A stretch of DNA of 64,000 bases from Allonocardiopsis opalescens (GCF_003002095.1 NZ_PVZC01000001.1:496001-560000), one strand, 5' to 3'; positions 21,232 through 30,029 are shown, counted from the first letter of the stretch. Notes: generated by a model not told the origin, from the sequence alone. Program-made: numbers and translations.

Positions 21232-21621
21232 GTGGCTAAGCTGCAGGTCGAGCTGGTCTCGCCGGAGCGCGAGCTCTGGTCGGGCAGTGCCGACATGGTG
21301 GTCGCCAAGACCCTTGAGGGGTCGATCGGCGTCATGCCGGGACACGTCCCGGTGCTGGGCGTGCTGGAGCCGGGCGGCGTCGTCGCGGTGCACACCGGCG
21401 ACGGAACGGTGTCGGCCGCGGTGCACGGCGGCTTCATCTCGGTGGCCGACGACAAGATCTCCATCCTGGCCGAGGTGGCCGAGATGAGCGACGAGATCGA
21501 CGTGGCCCGCGCCGAGCAGGCGCTGGAGCGCGCGCAGAGCGGCGACACCGCCGACGAGGAGGTGCGCGCCGAGATCGCCCGAGCCCGGGCGCGGCTGCGC
21601 GCCGCCGGCCGGGAGTCCTGA
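21232..21621 (+). CDS. atpC: F1Fo ATP synthase subunit epsilon
   Basis: The 129-residue protein has the N-terminal beta sandwich ([38 protein letters not shown]) and a C-terminal helical hairpin of about 45 residues ([15 protein letters not shown] to RARLRAAG), so it is a full-length inhibitory-type epsilon. The GTG at 21232 is preceded by CGGAGGAATGA. Confidence 0.96.
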   Translation: MAKLQVELVSPERELWSGSADMVVAKTLEGSIGVMPGHVPVLGVLEPGGVVAVHTGDGTVSAAVHGGFISVADDKISILAEVAEMSDEIDVARAEQALERAQSGDTADEEVRAEIARARARLRAAGRES

Positions 21622-21669
21622 GCCGGCGCGAGCGGAGACTGAGCAGGCAGCGCGGAGACCGAGGACGCC

Positions 21670-22128
21670 ATGGAGACCGGCGCAGCGATCCTGACCGTGG
21701 TGACCGCCGCGGTCGTGGTGGTGCTGGCCGGACTCCTGCTCGTCACGGTCCGGCGCTACCTGCTGGAGCGGGGCGGCGGCACGGTGGAGTGCAGCCTCCG
21801 CCAGGATCCAGGCGGCAAATGGCGGCTGGGTTTCGCCCGGTACCACGTGGACGATCTGCGCTGGTACCGGGTTTTCGCATTGTGGCCGTGGCCCTCGGTG
21901 GTGCTGTCGCGCCGCGGCCTGATCGTCGACAGCCGGCGCCGCCCCACCGAGGCCGAACTGGTCGACCTCACCCCCGACTCGGTGGTGGTGGCCTGCGCCG
22001 CCCTGGTCAGGGAGACCGGGCCCGGCACCGAGCCGGTGGCCGAGCTGGCCATGTCGGAGGCGGCCGTCACCGGTTTCCTGTCCTGGCTGGAGTCCTCCCC
22101 GCCCGGCACCCACTTCGAGAAGTACTGA
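21670..22128 (+). CDS. DUF2550 family membrane-anchored protein
   Basis: The 152-residue product has one N-terminal membrane helix (about 6-27) and a soluble domain with the DUF2550 pattern ([33 protein letters not shown]). Its function is unknown. It follows atpC by 48 bp, the same place as in Mycobacterium and Streptomyces, and may be transcribed with the atp operon. The segment GCGGAGACCGAGGAC before the ATG provides the ribosome site. Confidence 0.88.
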   Translation: METGAAILTVVTAAVVVVLAGLLLVTVRRYLLERGGGTVECSLRQDPGGKWRLGFARYHVDDLRWYRVFALWPWPSVVLSRRGLIVDSRRRPTEAELVDLTPDSVVVACAALVRETGPGTEPVAELAMSEAAVTGFLSWLESSPPGTHFEKY

Positions 22129-22154
22129 CCCACCCCTCACCAGGAGAGCACGCC

Positions 22155-22448
22155 ATGCTGGTCGCCTTCTCTGTCAGCCCGATGGGCAGCGGCCCGTCCG
22201 TCGCCCCGGCCGTGGCCAGGGCGGTCCAGGTGGTCCGCGAGAGCGGGCTGCCCAACCGCACCGACGCCATGTTCACCACGGTCGAGGGCGAGTGGGACGA
22301 GGTCATGGACGTCGTCCGCCGCGCCACCGAGGCGGCCGGTGAGGGCGCCGAGCGGGTCAGCCTGGTGCTGAAGGCCGACATCCGGGCCGGGGTGACCGAC
22401 GCGATGACCGCCAAGGTCGACCGGGTCGAGGAGCTGCTGAACCCCTGA
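22155..22448 (+). CDS. MTH1187/YkoF-like thiamine-binding family protein
   Basis: The 97-residue protein matches the small ferredoxin-like family (DUF77/MTH1187, thiamine-binding): [24 protein letters not shown], then [23 protein letters not shown] 22155 follows AGGAGAGC. Members bind thiamine-like ligands in some structures, but the cellular role is unknown. It is placed 26 bp after the DUF2550 gene and is convergent with pduO. Confidence 0.85.
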   Translation: MLVAFSVSPMGSGPSVAPAVARAVQVVRESGLPNRTDAMFTTVEGEWDEVMDVVRRATEAAGEGAERVSLVLKADIRAGVTDAMTAKVDRVEELLNP

Positions 22449-22455
22449 GGCCGCC

Positions 22456-22483
22456 GCCGGGCGGCTAGCGCTCGCCGCCCGGC
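22456..22483 (+). terminator. Bidirectional hairpin between convergent genes
   Basis: A 10-bp stem (GCCGGGCGGC at 22456-22465 with complement at 22474-22483) and 8-nt loop that spans the pduO stop codon and follows the upstream + gene. Confidence 0.65.
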
Positions 22484-23067
22484 TTCCACAGCAGCTCGCC
22501 CGCGTCGCCCGCCGTCCGCCTGGCCAGGATGAACAGCAGGTCCGACAGCCGGTTGAGGTACCGCGCCGGCAGCGTGCTCACCGAGTCGCCGTGCTCGTGC
22601 ACCGCGGCCCAGGCCGAGCGCTCAGCGCGGCGGACCACCGTGCGCGCCACGTGCAGCAGCGCCGTGCCCGGCGCGCCACCGGGCAGCACGAAGCTGCGCA
22701 GCTTGGGCAGATCGGCGTTGTAGTGGTCGCAGGACTCCTCGAGCCGGTCGACGTACTCCTGCTCCACCCGCAGCGGCGGGTAGGGCGGATCGGGCACCAC
22801 GGGCGCGCAGAGGTCGGCGCCGACGTCGAAGAGTTCGTTCTGCACCCGGGACAGCAGCCGCGCGATGTCGGGCGCGATGTCGGCCCCGCCCAGGGAGAGG
22901 GCGGCGCCGATGGCGGCATTGGCCTCCTCCACGTCGGCGTAGGCGATGAGCCTGGGGTCGGTCTTGCCGGTGCGGCTGCCGTCGCCGAGCGCGGTGGTGC
23001 CGTCGTCGCCGGTTCGGGTGTAGATGGTGGACAGCACCACGGGCTGGTCGTCGCGTCTGCGGGCCAT
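22465..23067 (-). CDS. pduO: Cob(I)alamin adenosyltransferase, PduO type
   Basis: The product adenosylates cob(I)alamin to coenzyme B12. The 200-residue protein has YTRTGDDGTTALGDGSRTGKTDPR (ATP-binding N-terminus, about residues 16-39), EANAAIG, and the C-terminal signature ARTVVRRAER (about 136-145) with LNRLSDLLFILAR. It starts at ATG 23067. Adenosylcobalamin would serve methylmalonyl-CoA mutase, whose accessory genes mce and meaB lie 13-15 kb away. No cobalamin riboswitch was found upstream. Confidence 0.93.
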   Translation of the reverse strand: MARRRDDQPVVLSTIYTRTGDDGTTALGDGSRTGKTDPRLIAYADVEEANAAIGAALSLGGADIAPDIARLLSRVQNELFDVGADLCAPVVPDPPYPPLRVEQEYVDRLEESCDHYNADLPKLRSFVLPGGAPGTALLHVARTVVRRAERSAWAAVHEHGDSVSTLPARYLNRLSDLLFILARRTAGDAGELLWKPGGER

Positions 23068-23386
23068 GGCCCCACCCTACGGCCCGGCCGCGCCGCCGGC
23101 GCGGCCGGAGCGCGGCACCGGATCCGGCCGCCGGCGCGGTCGCGAGCGCGGTAACACAGGGTAACGATCTCGTCACGGAGCTTTGACCGCTCCGCTCCGC
23201 GTCGTCGCCGCTGCGGCCGGTCTGCCGCTCTGACCTGCGGCGACACCCTTTACCTCGCCGTGTATCCGTCAGTGGCGCCCAGGAAGAACGCCCGCTTGGG
23301 GTATTCACAAGATCGCTACGATGTGGCATCTTTACATCACTGACCGTAATCAAGGCCGGTCATGACGCCGGAGATTTTTCCGTCTC

Positions 23387-23512
23387 ATGGGCAACTGGCT
23401 GGATAGAATCCGCGTCTTCACAGGTAGAGGCCCATACGAAGGCCCATTGACAACACAGGCGGTGGACCGCGAAACCGGTACCGAGTCGCCACCCGTCCCA
23501 CGCAGGCTATGA
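23387..23512 (+). CDS. Possible 41-residue hypothetical protein
   Basis: The frame starts ATG GGC AAC TGG CTG and encodes MGNWLDRIRVFTGRGPYEGP, then a Thr/Pro-rich tail ending VPRRL. An amphipathic start and moderate GC content make it more gene-like than its surroundings, but the ribosome site (GGAG, 13 bases away) is poor. No family is recognised. Confidence 0.3.
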   Translation: MGNWLDRIRVFTGRGPYEGPLTTQAVDRETGTESPPVPRRL

Positions 23513-23554
23513 CGGGTAGGCGTTCCCGGGAAGAGCCGACAGCGAGCCGCGCAT

Positions 23555-23615
23555 GGCGACTGGTTATGGGGGTAGGCAGTCGCCGTCGCCGACGATCTTG
23601 GGGGAGACGTCGGCG
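23555..23615 (+). ncRNA. Tandem hairpins with G-rich loops, candidate structured RNA
   Basis: Hairpin one pairs GGCGACTG (23555-23562) with 23577-23584 around a 14-nt loop. Hairpin two pairs CGCCGACG (23587-23594) with 23608-23615 around a 13-nt loop. Both loops contain GGGGG. Stems are perfect and separated by two bases. No known riboswitch class fits. Strand is assumed from the downstream + terminator. Confidence 0.35.
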
Positions 23616-23780
23616 TTCGCGGCGGATCGGCTCGATCGCGGCAGCAATCACCGCCCGCCCCCACGCCCGGATCGAGGTCCGGCCGTGGGAACGCCATCGC
23701 GCGGACGCCGCCGAACCGGCCATGACCCTGCCGGAGGCCGCGTCCGGAACGGCACATCACCGCCGAACGCGATGCGCGAT

Positions 23781-23821
23781 AACAGCTCCCGGCGGATCTC
23801 GGGGGCCCGCCGGGAGCTGTT
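23781..23821 (+). terminator. Hairpin ending a putative + strand transcript
   Basis: A perfect 15-bp stem (AACAGCTCCCGGCGG with 23807-23821), 11-nt loop. The A/T at the stem base gives A-stem-T symmetry typical of bidirectional terminators. Confidence 0.65.
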
Positions 23822-23830
23822 CAACGTGAC

Positions 23831-23865
23831 GGAGCCCCGCGACCCATCAAGGGTCGCGGGGCTCC
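23831..23865 (-). terminator. Terminator of the M28 peptidase gene
   Basis: A perfect 15-bp stem (GGAGCCCCGCGACCC with 23851-23865) and a 5-nt ATCAA loop, 48 bp after the peptidase stop. Confidence 0.75.
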
Positions 23866-23913
23866 GCCGTGCCGTGCGGCCGCCGAGCGGCGGGGCCGGG
23901 GCGGTCGTGCCCG

Positions 23914-25410
23914 TCAGCGCAGGAAGAGGTCGCCCTGCCGCTCGAACTGCGCGGGGGCGGTGGCCTGCGCGGTGCGCAGCACGCCGTTCACCGGCAGGGT
24001 GCTGCGGGCGTAGGTCTCCACCGCGTAGGCGGCGGCGTCGGACAGCTCGTCCAGGCTCTGGCGGTTGATGTTGTCGAGGTCGTCGGCGGCGGTGTGGTAG
24101 TTCGGGTCGTAGGACTCACCGGCGGTGCCGCCGTACCACTCGACCTGCTCCTCGGTCTTGACGCCCTCGGCGCCGGAGAACAGCCCGCCGGACGGGATGC
24201 CGGCGTTGATGAAGCCGGAGTAGTCGGAGCGGCCGTTGAACTCGGAGTCCTCGCTGACCATGCCCTGGGCGTCGAAGTAGCGGTGGAACAGGGTCTCGAT
24301 CGCCCCGGAGCCGGCCGGCGGCGGGGTGATGGAGCCGCCCAGGGAGTCGTCGCCGTCCAGCACGAAGCGCGCGTAGTTGGGCGAGCCCACCATGTCGAAG
24401 TTCAGGTACAGCGCGATGTCGTCGATCTGCTCCTCGCTGAGGGACTGCACGTACTCGGTCGAGCCGATCAGGCCCTCCTCCTCGGTGCCCCAGAAGGCGA
24501 AGCGCACCGCGTTGTTGAGGCGGTTCTCGTTCAGCCGCGGCAGCTGGCGGGCGATCTCCAGCACCGTGGCGACGCCGCTGCCGTTGTCGTTGATGCCGGC
24601 GCCCTCGCGCACGCTGTCCAGGTGCGCGCCGACCACCACGACGTTGTCGTGGCGGCCGGTCTCTGTCTCGGCGACCACGTTGAAGGAGCTGCGGGTCTCG
24701 ACCACGGAGTCCACGGCCACGCGCAGCTCCAGGCCCTCGGTGGCCGCCAGGGCCTCGCCGAGGTCGTTGCTGGTGCCCACCACCGGGATCTCCGAGAGGC
24801 CGCCGACGGTGCCCAGCACCGGCTGCTCGAACTCGGGGGCGCCGCCGCTGTTGAAGATGATCGCCGCACTGGCGCCGGCCTGGGCGGCGAGGTCGGTCTT
24901 GATCTGGAAGGTGCAGCTGCCTCTGCGGATCAGGGCGATGGCGCCCTCGGGGAAGCCGGCGAACTGCTCGGCCGTGCAGCCGCTGTCGGCGGCGCCGGTG
25001 TTCACCGGCACGACCGGGGCGGTGACCTCGCCGGCGACCGAGTAGGTGAAGGTCAGGAAGTCGGTGCCGTACTCGTAGGCGACCTGCTCGGGAGCGACCT
25101 GCTCGATCTCGGAGGGGCTGACCTCGCTCCACGACTCGTAGTCGTACTCGTGCACCTCGGGTTCGTAGCCGGCCCGCTCCAGCTGGTCGATCACGTACTG
25201 GGCGGCGACCTGGTAGCCGGGCGTTCCGGTGGCGCGGTTGCCGCCGTTGTAGTCGGCGATGGTGGCGAGATTGTCGAGGTGGCCCTCGATGCGGTTGACG
25301 TTGACCAGCCTCGGCAGCCGGCCCGCGTCCGCGGGCTCGGCCTGTGCCGTTGGGGCCATCACGAGACTCGCGACGACGGCCAGCGCGGCCCCGGTGGCGA
25401 TCTTGCGCAC
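23914..25410 (-). CDS. Secreted M28 family zinc aminopeptidase with PA domain
   Basis: An exported di-zinc peptidase of the Streptomyces griseus aminopeptidase type. The 498-residue precursor has a Sec signal peptide (MRKIATGAALAVVASLVMAP, cleavage after AQA near residue 24), a PA domain (about 130-235, with GCTAEQF and ALIRRGSCTFQIK), and the M28 catalytic domain. Metal ligands visible are H263 in VVGAHLDSV, D275 in INDNGSG, the EEEG acid pair near 310, D339 in NFDMVG, and H in YHTAADDL near 455. The GTG at 25410 has GGAGGAACCT upstream, which decides the start over an in-frame upstream ATG. It probably supplies amino acids from extracellular protein. Confidence 0.94.
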   Translation of the reverse strand: MRKIATGAALAVVASLVMAPTAQAEPADAGRLPRLVNVNRIEGHLDNLATIADYNGGNRATGTPGYQVAAQYVIDQLERAGYEPEVHEYDYESWSEVSPSEIEQVAPEQVAYEYGTDFLTFTYSVAGEVTAPVVPVNTGAADSGCTAEQFAGFPEGAIALIRRGSCTFQIKTDLAAQAGASAAIIFNSGGAPEFEQPVLGTVGGLSEIPVVGTSNDLGEALAATEGLELRVAVDSVVETRSSFNVVAETETGRHDNVVVVGAHLDSVREGAGINDNGSGVATVLEIARQLPRLNENRLNNAVRFAFWGTEEEGLIGSTEYVQSLSEEQIDDIALYLNFDMVGSPNYARFVLDGDDSLGGSITPPPAGSGAIETLFHRYFDAQGMVSEDSEFNGRSDYSGFINAGIPSGGLFSGAEGVKTEEQVEWYGGTAGESYDPNYHTAADDLDNINRQSLDELSDAAAYAVETYARSTLPVNGVLRTAQATAPAQFERQGDLFLR

Positions 25411-25669
25411 AGGTTCCTCCTGCGTCAAGGAGAGGTGTAAGGAGCACCACCGGGTCTTTCGGGCGCGCCGGGCGGACGGGTCGGGCGCGTTCACACTCCG
25501 GTGGATCTGCGCAGCCTGTCACCATATCGTCGCGGCAAGCAAGGGAAGCGCGCGTGGAAAGTAGTCGTATTGCCACTTCCGGCCACCGGGCTGGGAACCC
25601 GCCTTCCCTTTGCGGCAGAATGCCGGATTTTCCCGGCTTGGTCGCCGCGAATTCGCGACTGGAGAGGGG

Positions 25670-25703
25670 GCAGGGCCGCACCGGTTCGCCGGTGCGGCCC
25701 TGC
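25670..25703 (-). terminator. Terminator of the xylanase gene
   Basis: A 15-bp perfect stem (GCAGGGCCGCACCGG with 25689-25703) around a 4-nt loop (TTCG on +, CGAA on the transcribed sense), 24 bp after the xylanase stop. The rest of the 316-bp gap to the peptidase start holds no gene and presumably the peptidase promoter. Confidence 0.8.
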
Positions 25704-25726
25704 CGGGACGGAGCGCCAGGGCGCCG

Positions 25727-27154
25727 CTAGGTCGTGCAGGCGGTGCCGTTGAGGGTGAAGGCGCTCGGTGCGGTGTTGGTGCCGGAGTGGCTGAGCTGGA
25801 AGCCGAAGGAGACGCTCGACCCGGCGGCGATGGTCTGGTTCCACGACGCGTTGGTCGCGGTGACCTGTGTGCCGTTCTGGGTGGCGCTGGCGTTCCAGGC
25901 GCTGGTGACGCGCTGGCCGCTGGGGAAGCTCCAGACGACCGACCAGCCGTTGATCGGCGCGGTGCCGTTGTTGCGGACCGTCACATTGGCGGTGGCGCCG
26001 TTGTTCCAGCTCGATGTGGTGGCGTAGGTGACGGTGCAGCCGCCCACCGGGTCGGGGCCGGGGCCGGGGCCCGGGTCCTCGCCGCCGAGCGCCTCGTACA
26101 TCGCCCAGTAGGCCGGCTTGGCGTTGTAGTTCTCGTCGATGGGCAGGGCCGCGCCCTGGCCCGGGAAGGTGTCGGGGACCCAGGAGTAGCGGTCGGTGAC
26201 GCCCCAGACCGTCACGCCGGTGCAGGCCGAGACGTTCAGGCAGGCGTTCATGACGGCGCGGTAGTCGTTGCCCTGCTGCTGGATGCTGGCGTTGCTGGCG
26301 GGCGTCGGCACGCGGATGTCCAGCTCGGTGATGGTGACCTCCAGGCCGAGGTCGGCGAAGCGCTGGATGTTCTGCTGCATGGTGCTGGGCACCTGGCCGC
26401 CGATCAGGTGGGCCTGCATGCCGATGCCGTCCAGCGGCACGCCCTGCTGCAGCAGCCGCCGGGCCAGGTTGTACAGGCCGTCGCTCTTGGCGTTGATGCC
26501 CTCGACGTTGTAGTCGTTGATGTAGAGCCGGGCGTTGGGGTCGGCCTGGTCGGCCCAGCGCAGCGCGTCGGCGATGTAGCTCTCGCCGAGGGTCCGGTAG
26601 AAGACGGAGTCGCGGAAGGTGCCGTCCTCGTTGAACGCCTCGTTGACCACGTCCCAGGCGTAGATCTCGCCCCGGTAGCGGCCGCCGAGCGCCGCGATGT
26701 GCTCCTGCATGACGGTGCGCAGCTGCGTGGCGCTCATGCCGCCGTCACGCACCCAGCTGGGCAGCTGGCTGTGCCAGATCATGGTGTGGCCGTAGACGAT
26801 CTGGTCGTTCGCCTGCGCGAAGTTCACCACCTGGTCCGCGCCGCTCCAGTTGAACTGGCCGCGCGAGGGCTGGATCGTCTCCCACTTCATCACGTTCTCG
26901 GCCGTGATGGAGTTGAACTGCTCGATGGTGGTGTTGCGGTAGTCGGCCTCGTTGTTCAGCCGGTTCGGATCGACGGCGGTACCGATCCGGAAGCCCTGGG
27001 CACCGGGCAGGTCGCGCAGGCTCCCGTCGATGTCGGCCTGTGCGGGCAGCGCGACGCCGAGGGCGCACAGCACGGCGAGGAGGGGGACGGCGAGTCGGCG
27101 GGCGAGGCGCGCCAAGCGGCCCGGCCCGTCGGTGCGGTTGCGGTTGTCAGGCAC
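25727..27154 (-). CDS. Secreted endo-1,4-beta-xylanase, GH10 catalytic domain plus CBM2
   Basis: The enzyme hydrolyses internal xylan bonds outside the cell. The 475-residue precursor has a signal peptide (about 1-40, ending ALPAQA), the GH10 barrel (about 45-355), a short Pro-Gly linker (GPGPGPDP, about 361-369) and a C-terminal family 2 carbohydrate-binding module from C373, with the two terminal cysteines that form its disulphide. Acid/base E172 lies in WDVVNEAF and nucleophile E277 in TITELDIR; HSQLPSW and AENVMKWE of the substrate cleft are also present. The GTG start has GGGAA upstream. A perfect CebR/CelR palindrome 61 bp upstream indicates repression relieved by cello-oligosaccharides. 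Confidence 0.96.
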   Translation of the reverse strand: MPDNRNRTDGPGRLARLARRLAVPLLAVLCALGVALPAQADIDGSLRDLPGAQGFRIGTAVDPNRLNNEADYRNTTIEQFNSITAENVMKWETIQPSRGQFNWSGADQVVNFAQANDQIVYGHTMIWHSQLPSWVRDGGMSATQLRTVMQEHIAALGGRYRGEIYAWDVVNEAFNEDGTFRDSVFYRTLGESYIADALRWADQADPNARLYINDYNVEGINAKSDGLYNLARRLLQQGVPLDGIGMQAHLIGGQVPSTMQQNIQRFADLGLEVTITELDIRVPTPASNASIQQQGNDYRAVMNACLNVSACTGVTVWGVTDRYSWVPDTFPGQGAALPIDENYNAKPAYWAMYEALGGEDPGPGPGPDPVGGCTVTYATTSSWNNGATANVTVRNNGTAPINGWSVVWSFPSGQRVTSAWNASATQNGTQVTATNASWNQTIAAGSSVSFGFQLSHSGTNTAPSAFTLNGTACTT

Positions 27155-27577
27155 GTCAACTGTTCCCTTCGAATGCGTTTCCGGATCGCGGGGGCCATTC
27201 CGGATGGGCAGACGTGGGAGCGCTCCCAGAGATGTGCCGTGAACTTAACATGAGTAACCGGGCGATGGCAGAGGTGTTTCGTCCCGAAAACTTTCGGTTT
27301 GCGGGGACGGTGCACCGGGCGCGGCCTTCGGTGGGCGAGGGCGCGCGGCCGCCCGGTGTGCGGGTGCGGCGGCCGGAGTCACCGCACGGCGCGACCCTCG
27401 CATTCCGGTGCGAATGGCGCGAATCAGTTTTGTCCGGCGCGCCTTCTCCGTCATGCCACGTCACGGCGCCGGAACCGGCCGCAGGCCGGGCAGGGCGGCG
27501 GCCGGCGGCGTTTGTGCCGGAGCCCGCCGGGCACACGGGGCCCAACGCCGGAAGGCGAACAAGGAAGGAGCCCCGCC
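27155..27577. promoter_or_regulatory. Divergent promoter region of the xylanase and DUF4236 genes
   Basis: The 423 bp contain the CebR-type operator at 27215-27228. No further gene is convincing. The part next to the DUF4236 gene ends with AAGGAAGGAG. Confidence 0.5.
27215..27228 (-). promoter_or_regulatory. CebR/CelR operator
   Basis: TGGGAGCGCTCCCA is a perfect 14-bp palindrome, identical to the operator bound by the LacI-family cellobiose sensors CelR (Thermobifida) and CebR (Streptomyces). It lies 61 bp upstream of the xylanase start. The regulator gene is not in the window. Confidence 0.9.
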
Positions 27578-27757
27578 ATGGGCGTGATGTTCCGCAAGCG
27601 GAAGAGGATCGGCCCGGTGATCCTCCATTTCACCGAGAACGGTTTCTCTTCGTGGAGCCTCAGGATCGGCCGCTGGTCGTGGAACTCCCGAGCGCGCCGG
27701 CACCGGGTCGACCTGCCCGGGCCCCTCTCCTGGAAGCAGGACAAGGGACGCTCCTGA
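27578..27757 (+). CDS. DUF4236 family small protein
   Basis: The 59-residue protein begins with the DUF4236 pattern of basic residues and beta strands (MGVMFRKRKRIGPVILHFTE) and ends DLPGPLSWKQDKGRS, like Streptomyces members that end NLPGPFGW-type. ATG 27578 has an excellent AAGGAAGGAG site. The role is unknown. It stands alone between divergent secreted-enzyme genes and nucS. Confidence 0.8.
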   Translation: MGVMFRKRKRIGPVILHFTENGFSSWSLRIGRWSWNSRARRHRVDLPGPLSWKQDKGRS

Positions 27758-27921
27758 CAAAGACGCGGAACGGCGAATGCGCACCCGCGCGCCATCGGCG
27801 GGAGAGCGCGGACGCCGCACGCGAATTCGGTCGGAACGGCGGGCGGTCCGGTTTCCCTGATTTCGTTGATCTGCCTCGGCACGCGAATTCAGGACGCACC
27901 GGAGGCCCGCCGCCCGCCTGT

Positions 27922-28602
27922 CTAGAACAGCCGCAGCTCGTCGCTCACAGTGCCGCGCAGCGCGTCGTAGTCCAGGACGACGCAGCGGATCCCCCGGTCC
28001 TCGGCCAGGGTGCGGGCCTGCGGCGCGATGCTCTGCGCGGCCAGGATGCCCTGGACCGGCGCGAGCAGGGTGTCGCGGTTGAGCAGTTCGAGGTAGCGGG
28101 TCAGCTGCTCCACCGCGTCGATGGTGGCGCGCCGCTTGATCTCGGTGGCCACCGTGCCGCCGTCGGCGTCGCGGCACAGGATGTCGACCGGGCCGATCGC
28201 GGTGGGGTACTCGCGGCGGATCAGCTTCCAGCCCGCCCCGAGGGTGGTGATGTGCTCGGCCAGCAGCTCCTGGAGGTGCGCCTCCACACCGTCCTTGCGC
28301 AGGCCGGGATCGGCGCCGAGTTCGTGCGCGAAGTCGTGCACGACCTCCTCGATGCGCAGGATCAGCTTCTCGCCGGACTTGCCGTGGGTGACCGTCCAGA
28401 CGGCCGCCTCACCCTCCCCACCGGGCTCCTCACGTAGGGTGCATGGCGGATTCATCCAGTTCAGCGGTTTGAACGCGCGGTCGTCGGCGTGGATCGACAC
28501 CGAGCCGTCGGCCTTGATCAGGATCAGCCGCGGGGCCATGGGCAGGTGGGCGGTGAGCCGGCCGACATAGTCGACGCTGCAACGGGCGATGACGAGACGC
28601 AC
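27922..28602 (-). CDS. nucS: Mismatch-specific endonuclease NucS/EndoMS
   Basis: NucS cleaves both strands at mismatches and performs non-canonical mismatch repair with the sliding clamp in actinobacteria, which lack MutS/MutL. The 226-residue protein has the N-terminal DNA-binding domain ([21 protein letters not shown], residues 1-21) and the C-terminal RecB-like nuclease motif: [12 protein letters not shown] with D and VATEIKRR with E and K (about 155-178). The C-terminal LRLF probably serves as the beta-clamp peptide. GTG 28602 matches the conserved family start. The divergent 245-bp gap to the next gene holds a small 8-bp hairpin at 28636-28654. Confidence 0.95.
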   Translation of the reverse strand: MRLVIARCSVDYVGRLTAHLPMAPRLILIKADGSVSIHADDRAFKPLNWMNPPCTLREEPGGEGEAAVWTVTHGKSGEKLILRIEEVVHDFAHELGADPGLRKDGVEAHLQELLAEHITTLGAGWKLIRREYPTAIGPVDILCRDADGGTVATEIKRRATIDAVEQLTRYLELLNRDTLLAPVQGILAAQSIAPQARTLAEDRGIRCVVLDYDALRGTVSDELRLF

Positions 28603-28847
28603 GGAAACGCACGTTACTAGCAATCCGTACCGAGGGTGGCCGGAAACCGGCCACGGGACTTGAGAACGAGAACGGTTCCCGCGCCCTTGTCAACGGGCCC
28701 GGCGGGTACGCATGTGTGACCTCCAGGGTAGCCAGATCTGACGTGCGATGCCCGTCCGATGGGGTTTAGCGTCGAAACGTTGTCCGCTGGCCGGGTCGCG
28801 CCGCTTGAGGCCGAGGCGGACACCCTTGCCCGTTCGAAAGGATCTTC

Positions 28848-29234
28848 ATGTCGCTCACCGTCTCGACCGAACTCCTGCAGCAGGCACAGTCCGGCGAAGT
28901 CGACGACGCCGATTTCCTCGCCTGCGTCCGCACCTCGCTTCCCTACGCCTGGGAGGTGATCAGCGGCCTCGCCGAGCGGGTGCAGGACACCGGGGCCGCC
29001 TACGAGGCCAACGAGGTGCCGCCCCCGGACGAGCAGGCCAGGGGCCAGCTGCTGCGCGCCCTCGCCAGCGACGCCATGCGCGGCGCCTTGGAGCGCCACT
29101 TCGGGTTCCGTATCGCCTTCCAGAACTGCCACAAGGTGGCCCTCTTCCAGCCCGCCGCGCACGACGAGTACCGAGCCTTCGTCACCCCGCGCGCCCAGCT
29201 GCTGAACCAGTCGCCCGAGCTGGTCGACTGCTGA
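28848..29234 (+). CDS. SCO5389 family protein
   Basis: The 128-residue protein matches the actinobacterial family named after S. coelicolor SCO5389: LPYAWEVISGLAERV, the run PPPDEQARGQLLRALASDA (about 59-77), and the ending QLLNQSPELVDC. It has no membrane segment and no known activity. ATG 28848 follows GAAAGGATCTTC. As in Streptomyces it sits beside nucS. Confidence 0.9.
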   Translation: MSLTVSTELLQQAQSGEVDDADFLACVRTSLPYAWEVISGLAERVQDTGAAYEANEVPPPDEQARGQLLRALASDAMRGALERHFGFRIAFQNCHKVALFQPAAHDEYRAFVTPRAQLLNQSPELVDC

Positions 29235-29376
29235 ACCCCCGCCCGTGCGCGCCCGGCGACGCGCCGGGCGCGCACGGGCGTCTCTACAAGGTCTCGCCTA
29301 TTCTCGCCAGTACCGAGAAACGGCGACGAGTGACAGTTCCTTCTGGTTGCATTCCGTACCAGGAGGTGACGCAGAG

Positions 29377-29958
29377 ATGAGCGTGGCTGCGATCGAACCC
29401 GAATCCAGTACGAACGGGCTACTGCGCGCCTGGCGAGAGCTGGACGTGCCCGACGGTTGGCGGGCCGAGATCATCGGAGAGGGAATCTCCCTGATGCCGC
29501 CGCCGAAAGGCAAGCACAACCGCATCGCGGACCTGATACAGCGGCAGCTGTACCGGGTACTCGCCAGTGACTGTGGTATCTACCAGACGCTAGGGATCTG
29601 GATCGGCATGCTCGACCAGCTCTATGTGCCGGATCTGGTCGTGATGCCCGTCGACCTGCTGGACGACGGGGAGGACCCCTATCCGGCCGACGCGGCGCTG
29701 CTGGTCGTTGAGGTGACTTCGAAGGGCAATGCCGACACCGACCGCAAGACGAAGCTGTGGGGCTACGCACACGCGCCCGTCCCGCTGTACCTGCTGGTCG
29801 ACCGGTGGAGCGCGGACGGCCCCTCCGTGACCCTGTACTCCGAGCCGTCCAGCGGCAGGTACCGAAGCATGGTGCGGGTGCCCTTCGGCAAGCCGATCCC
29901 GCTGCCCGAGCCCTTCGGGCTGGACCTGGCCACGGACGAGTTCCCCGCAGGCGACTGA
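29377..29958 (+). CDS. Uma2 family PD-(D/E)XK endonuclease-like protein
   Basis: The 193-residue protein has the DUF820/Uma2 nuclease fold: RAEIIGEGISLMPPPKGKHN (about 29-48), VPDLVVMP (about 84-91, with the acid) and AALLVVEVTSKGNADTDRKTKLWGYA (split across about 107-132, with the E-x-K-like core). ATG 29377 has AGGAGGTG eight bases upstream. Uma2 proteins are numerous in filamentous actinobacteria and cyanobacteria; substrates are unknown. No mobile element is seen around it. Confidence 0.88.
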   Translation: MSVAAIEPESSTNGLLRAWRELDVPDGWRAEIIGEGISLMPPPKGKHNRIADLIQRQLYRVLASDCGIYQTLGIWIGMLDQLYVPDLVVMPVDLLDDGEDPYPADAALLVVEVTSKGNADTDRKTKLWGYAHAPVPLYLLVDRWSADGPSVTLYSEPSSGRYRSMVRVPFGKPIPLPEPFGLDLATDEFPAGD

Positions 29959-30017
29959 GTTCACGCCGCATGACCCTCGGCGGGGCGGCGGGCACGGGCA
30001 CCGGAGCGATCGCACCC

Positions 30018-30023
30018 TAGGAT
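30018..30023 (+). promoter_or_regulatory. -10 box (TAGGAT) for a leaderless 3-hydroxyacyl-CoA dehydrogenase mRNA
   Basis: TAGGAT ends six bases before the ATG at 30030, so transcription would start at or next to the A of the start codon. There is no ribosome site before the ATG. Confidence 0.5.
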
Positions 30024-30029
30024 CGGCCC

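Larger units (their letters stand above)
23068..23913. other. 846-bp region between pduO and the M28 peptidase: no established gene
   Basis: The region holds a possible 41-codon small gene (23387-23512), two adjacent hairpins with GGGGG loops (23555-23615), and two strong 15-bp terminator-like hairpins (23781-23821 and 23831-23865). The first terminator follows everything on the + strand and the second follows the minus-strand peptidase. A TACGAT -10-like hexamer is at 23317-23322. This is consistent with an independent + transcript of about 0.5 kb. Other open frames here look like GC-rich noise. Confidence 0.5.

Noticed and set aside
23068-23300. Cobalamin riboswitch before pduO
   Set aside because: No B12-box sequence was seen on the minus strand upstream of the gene.
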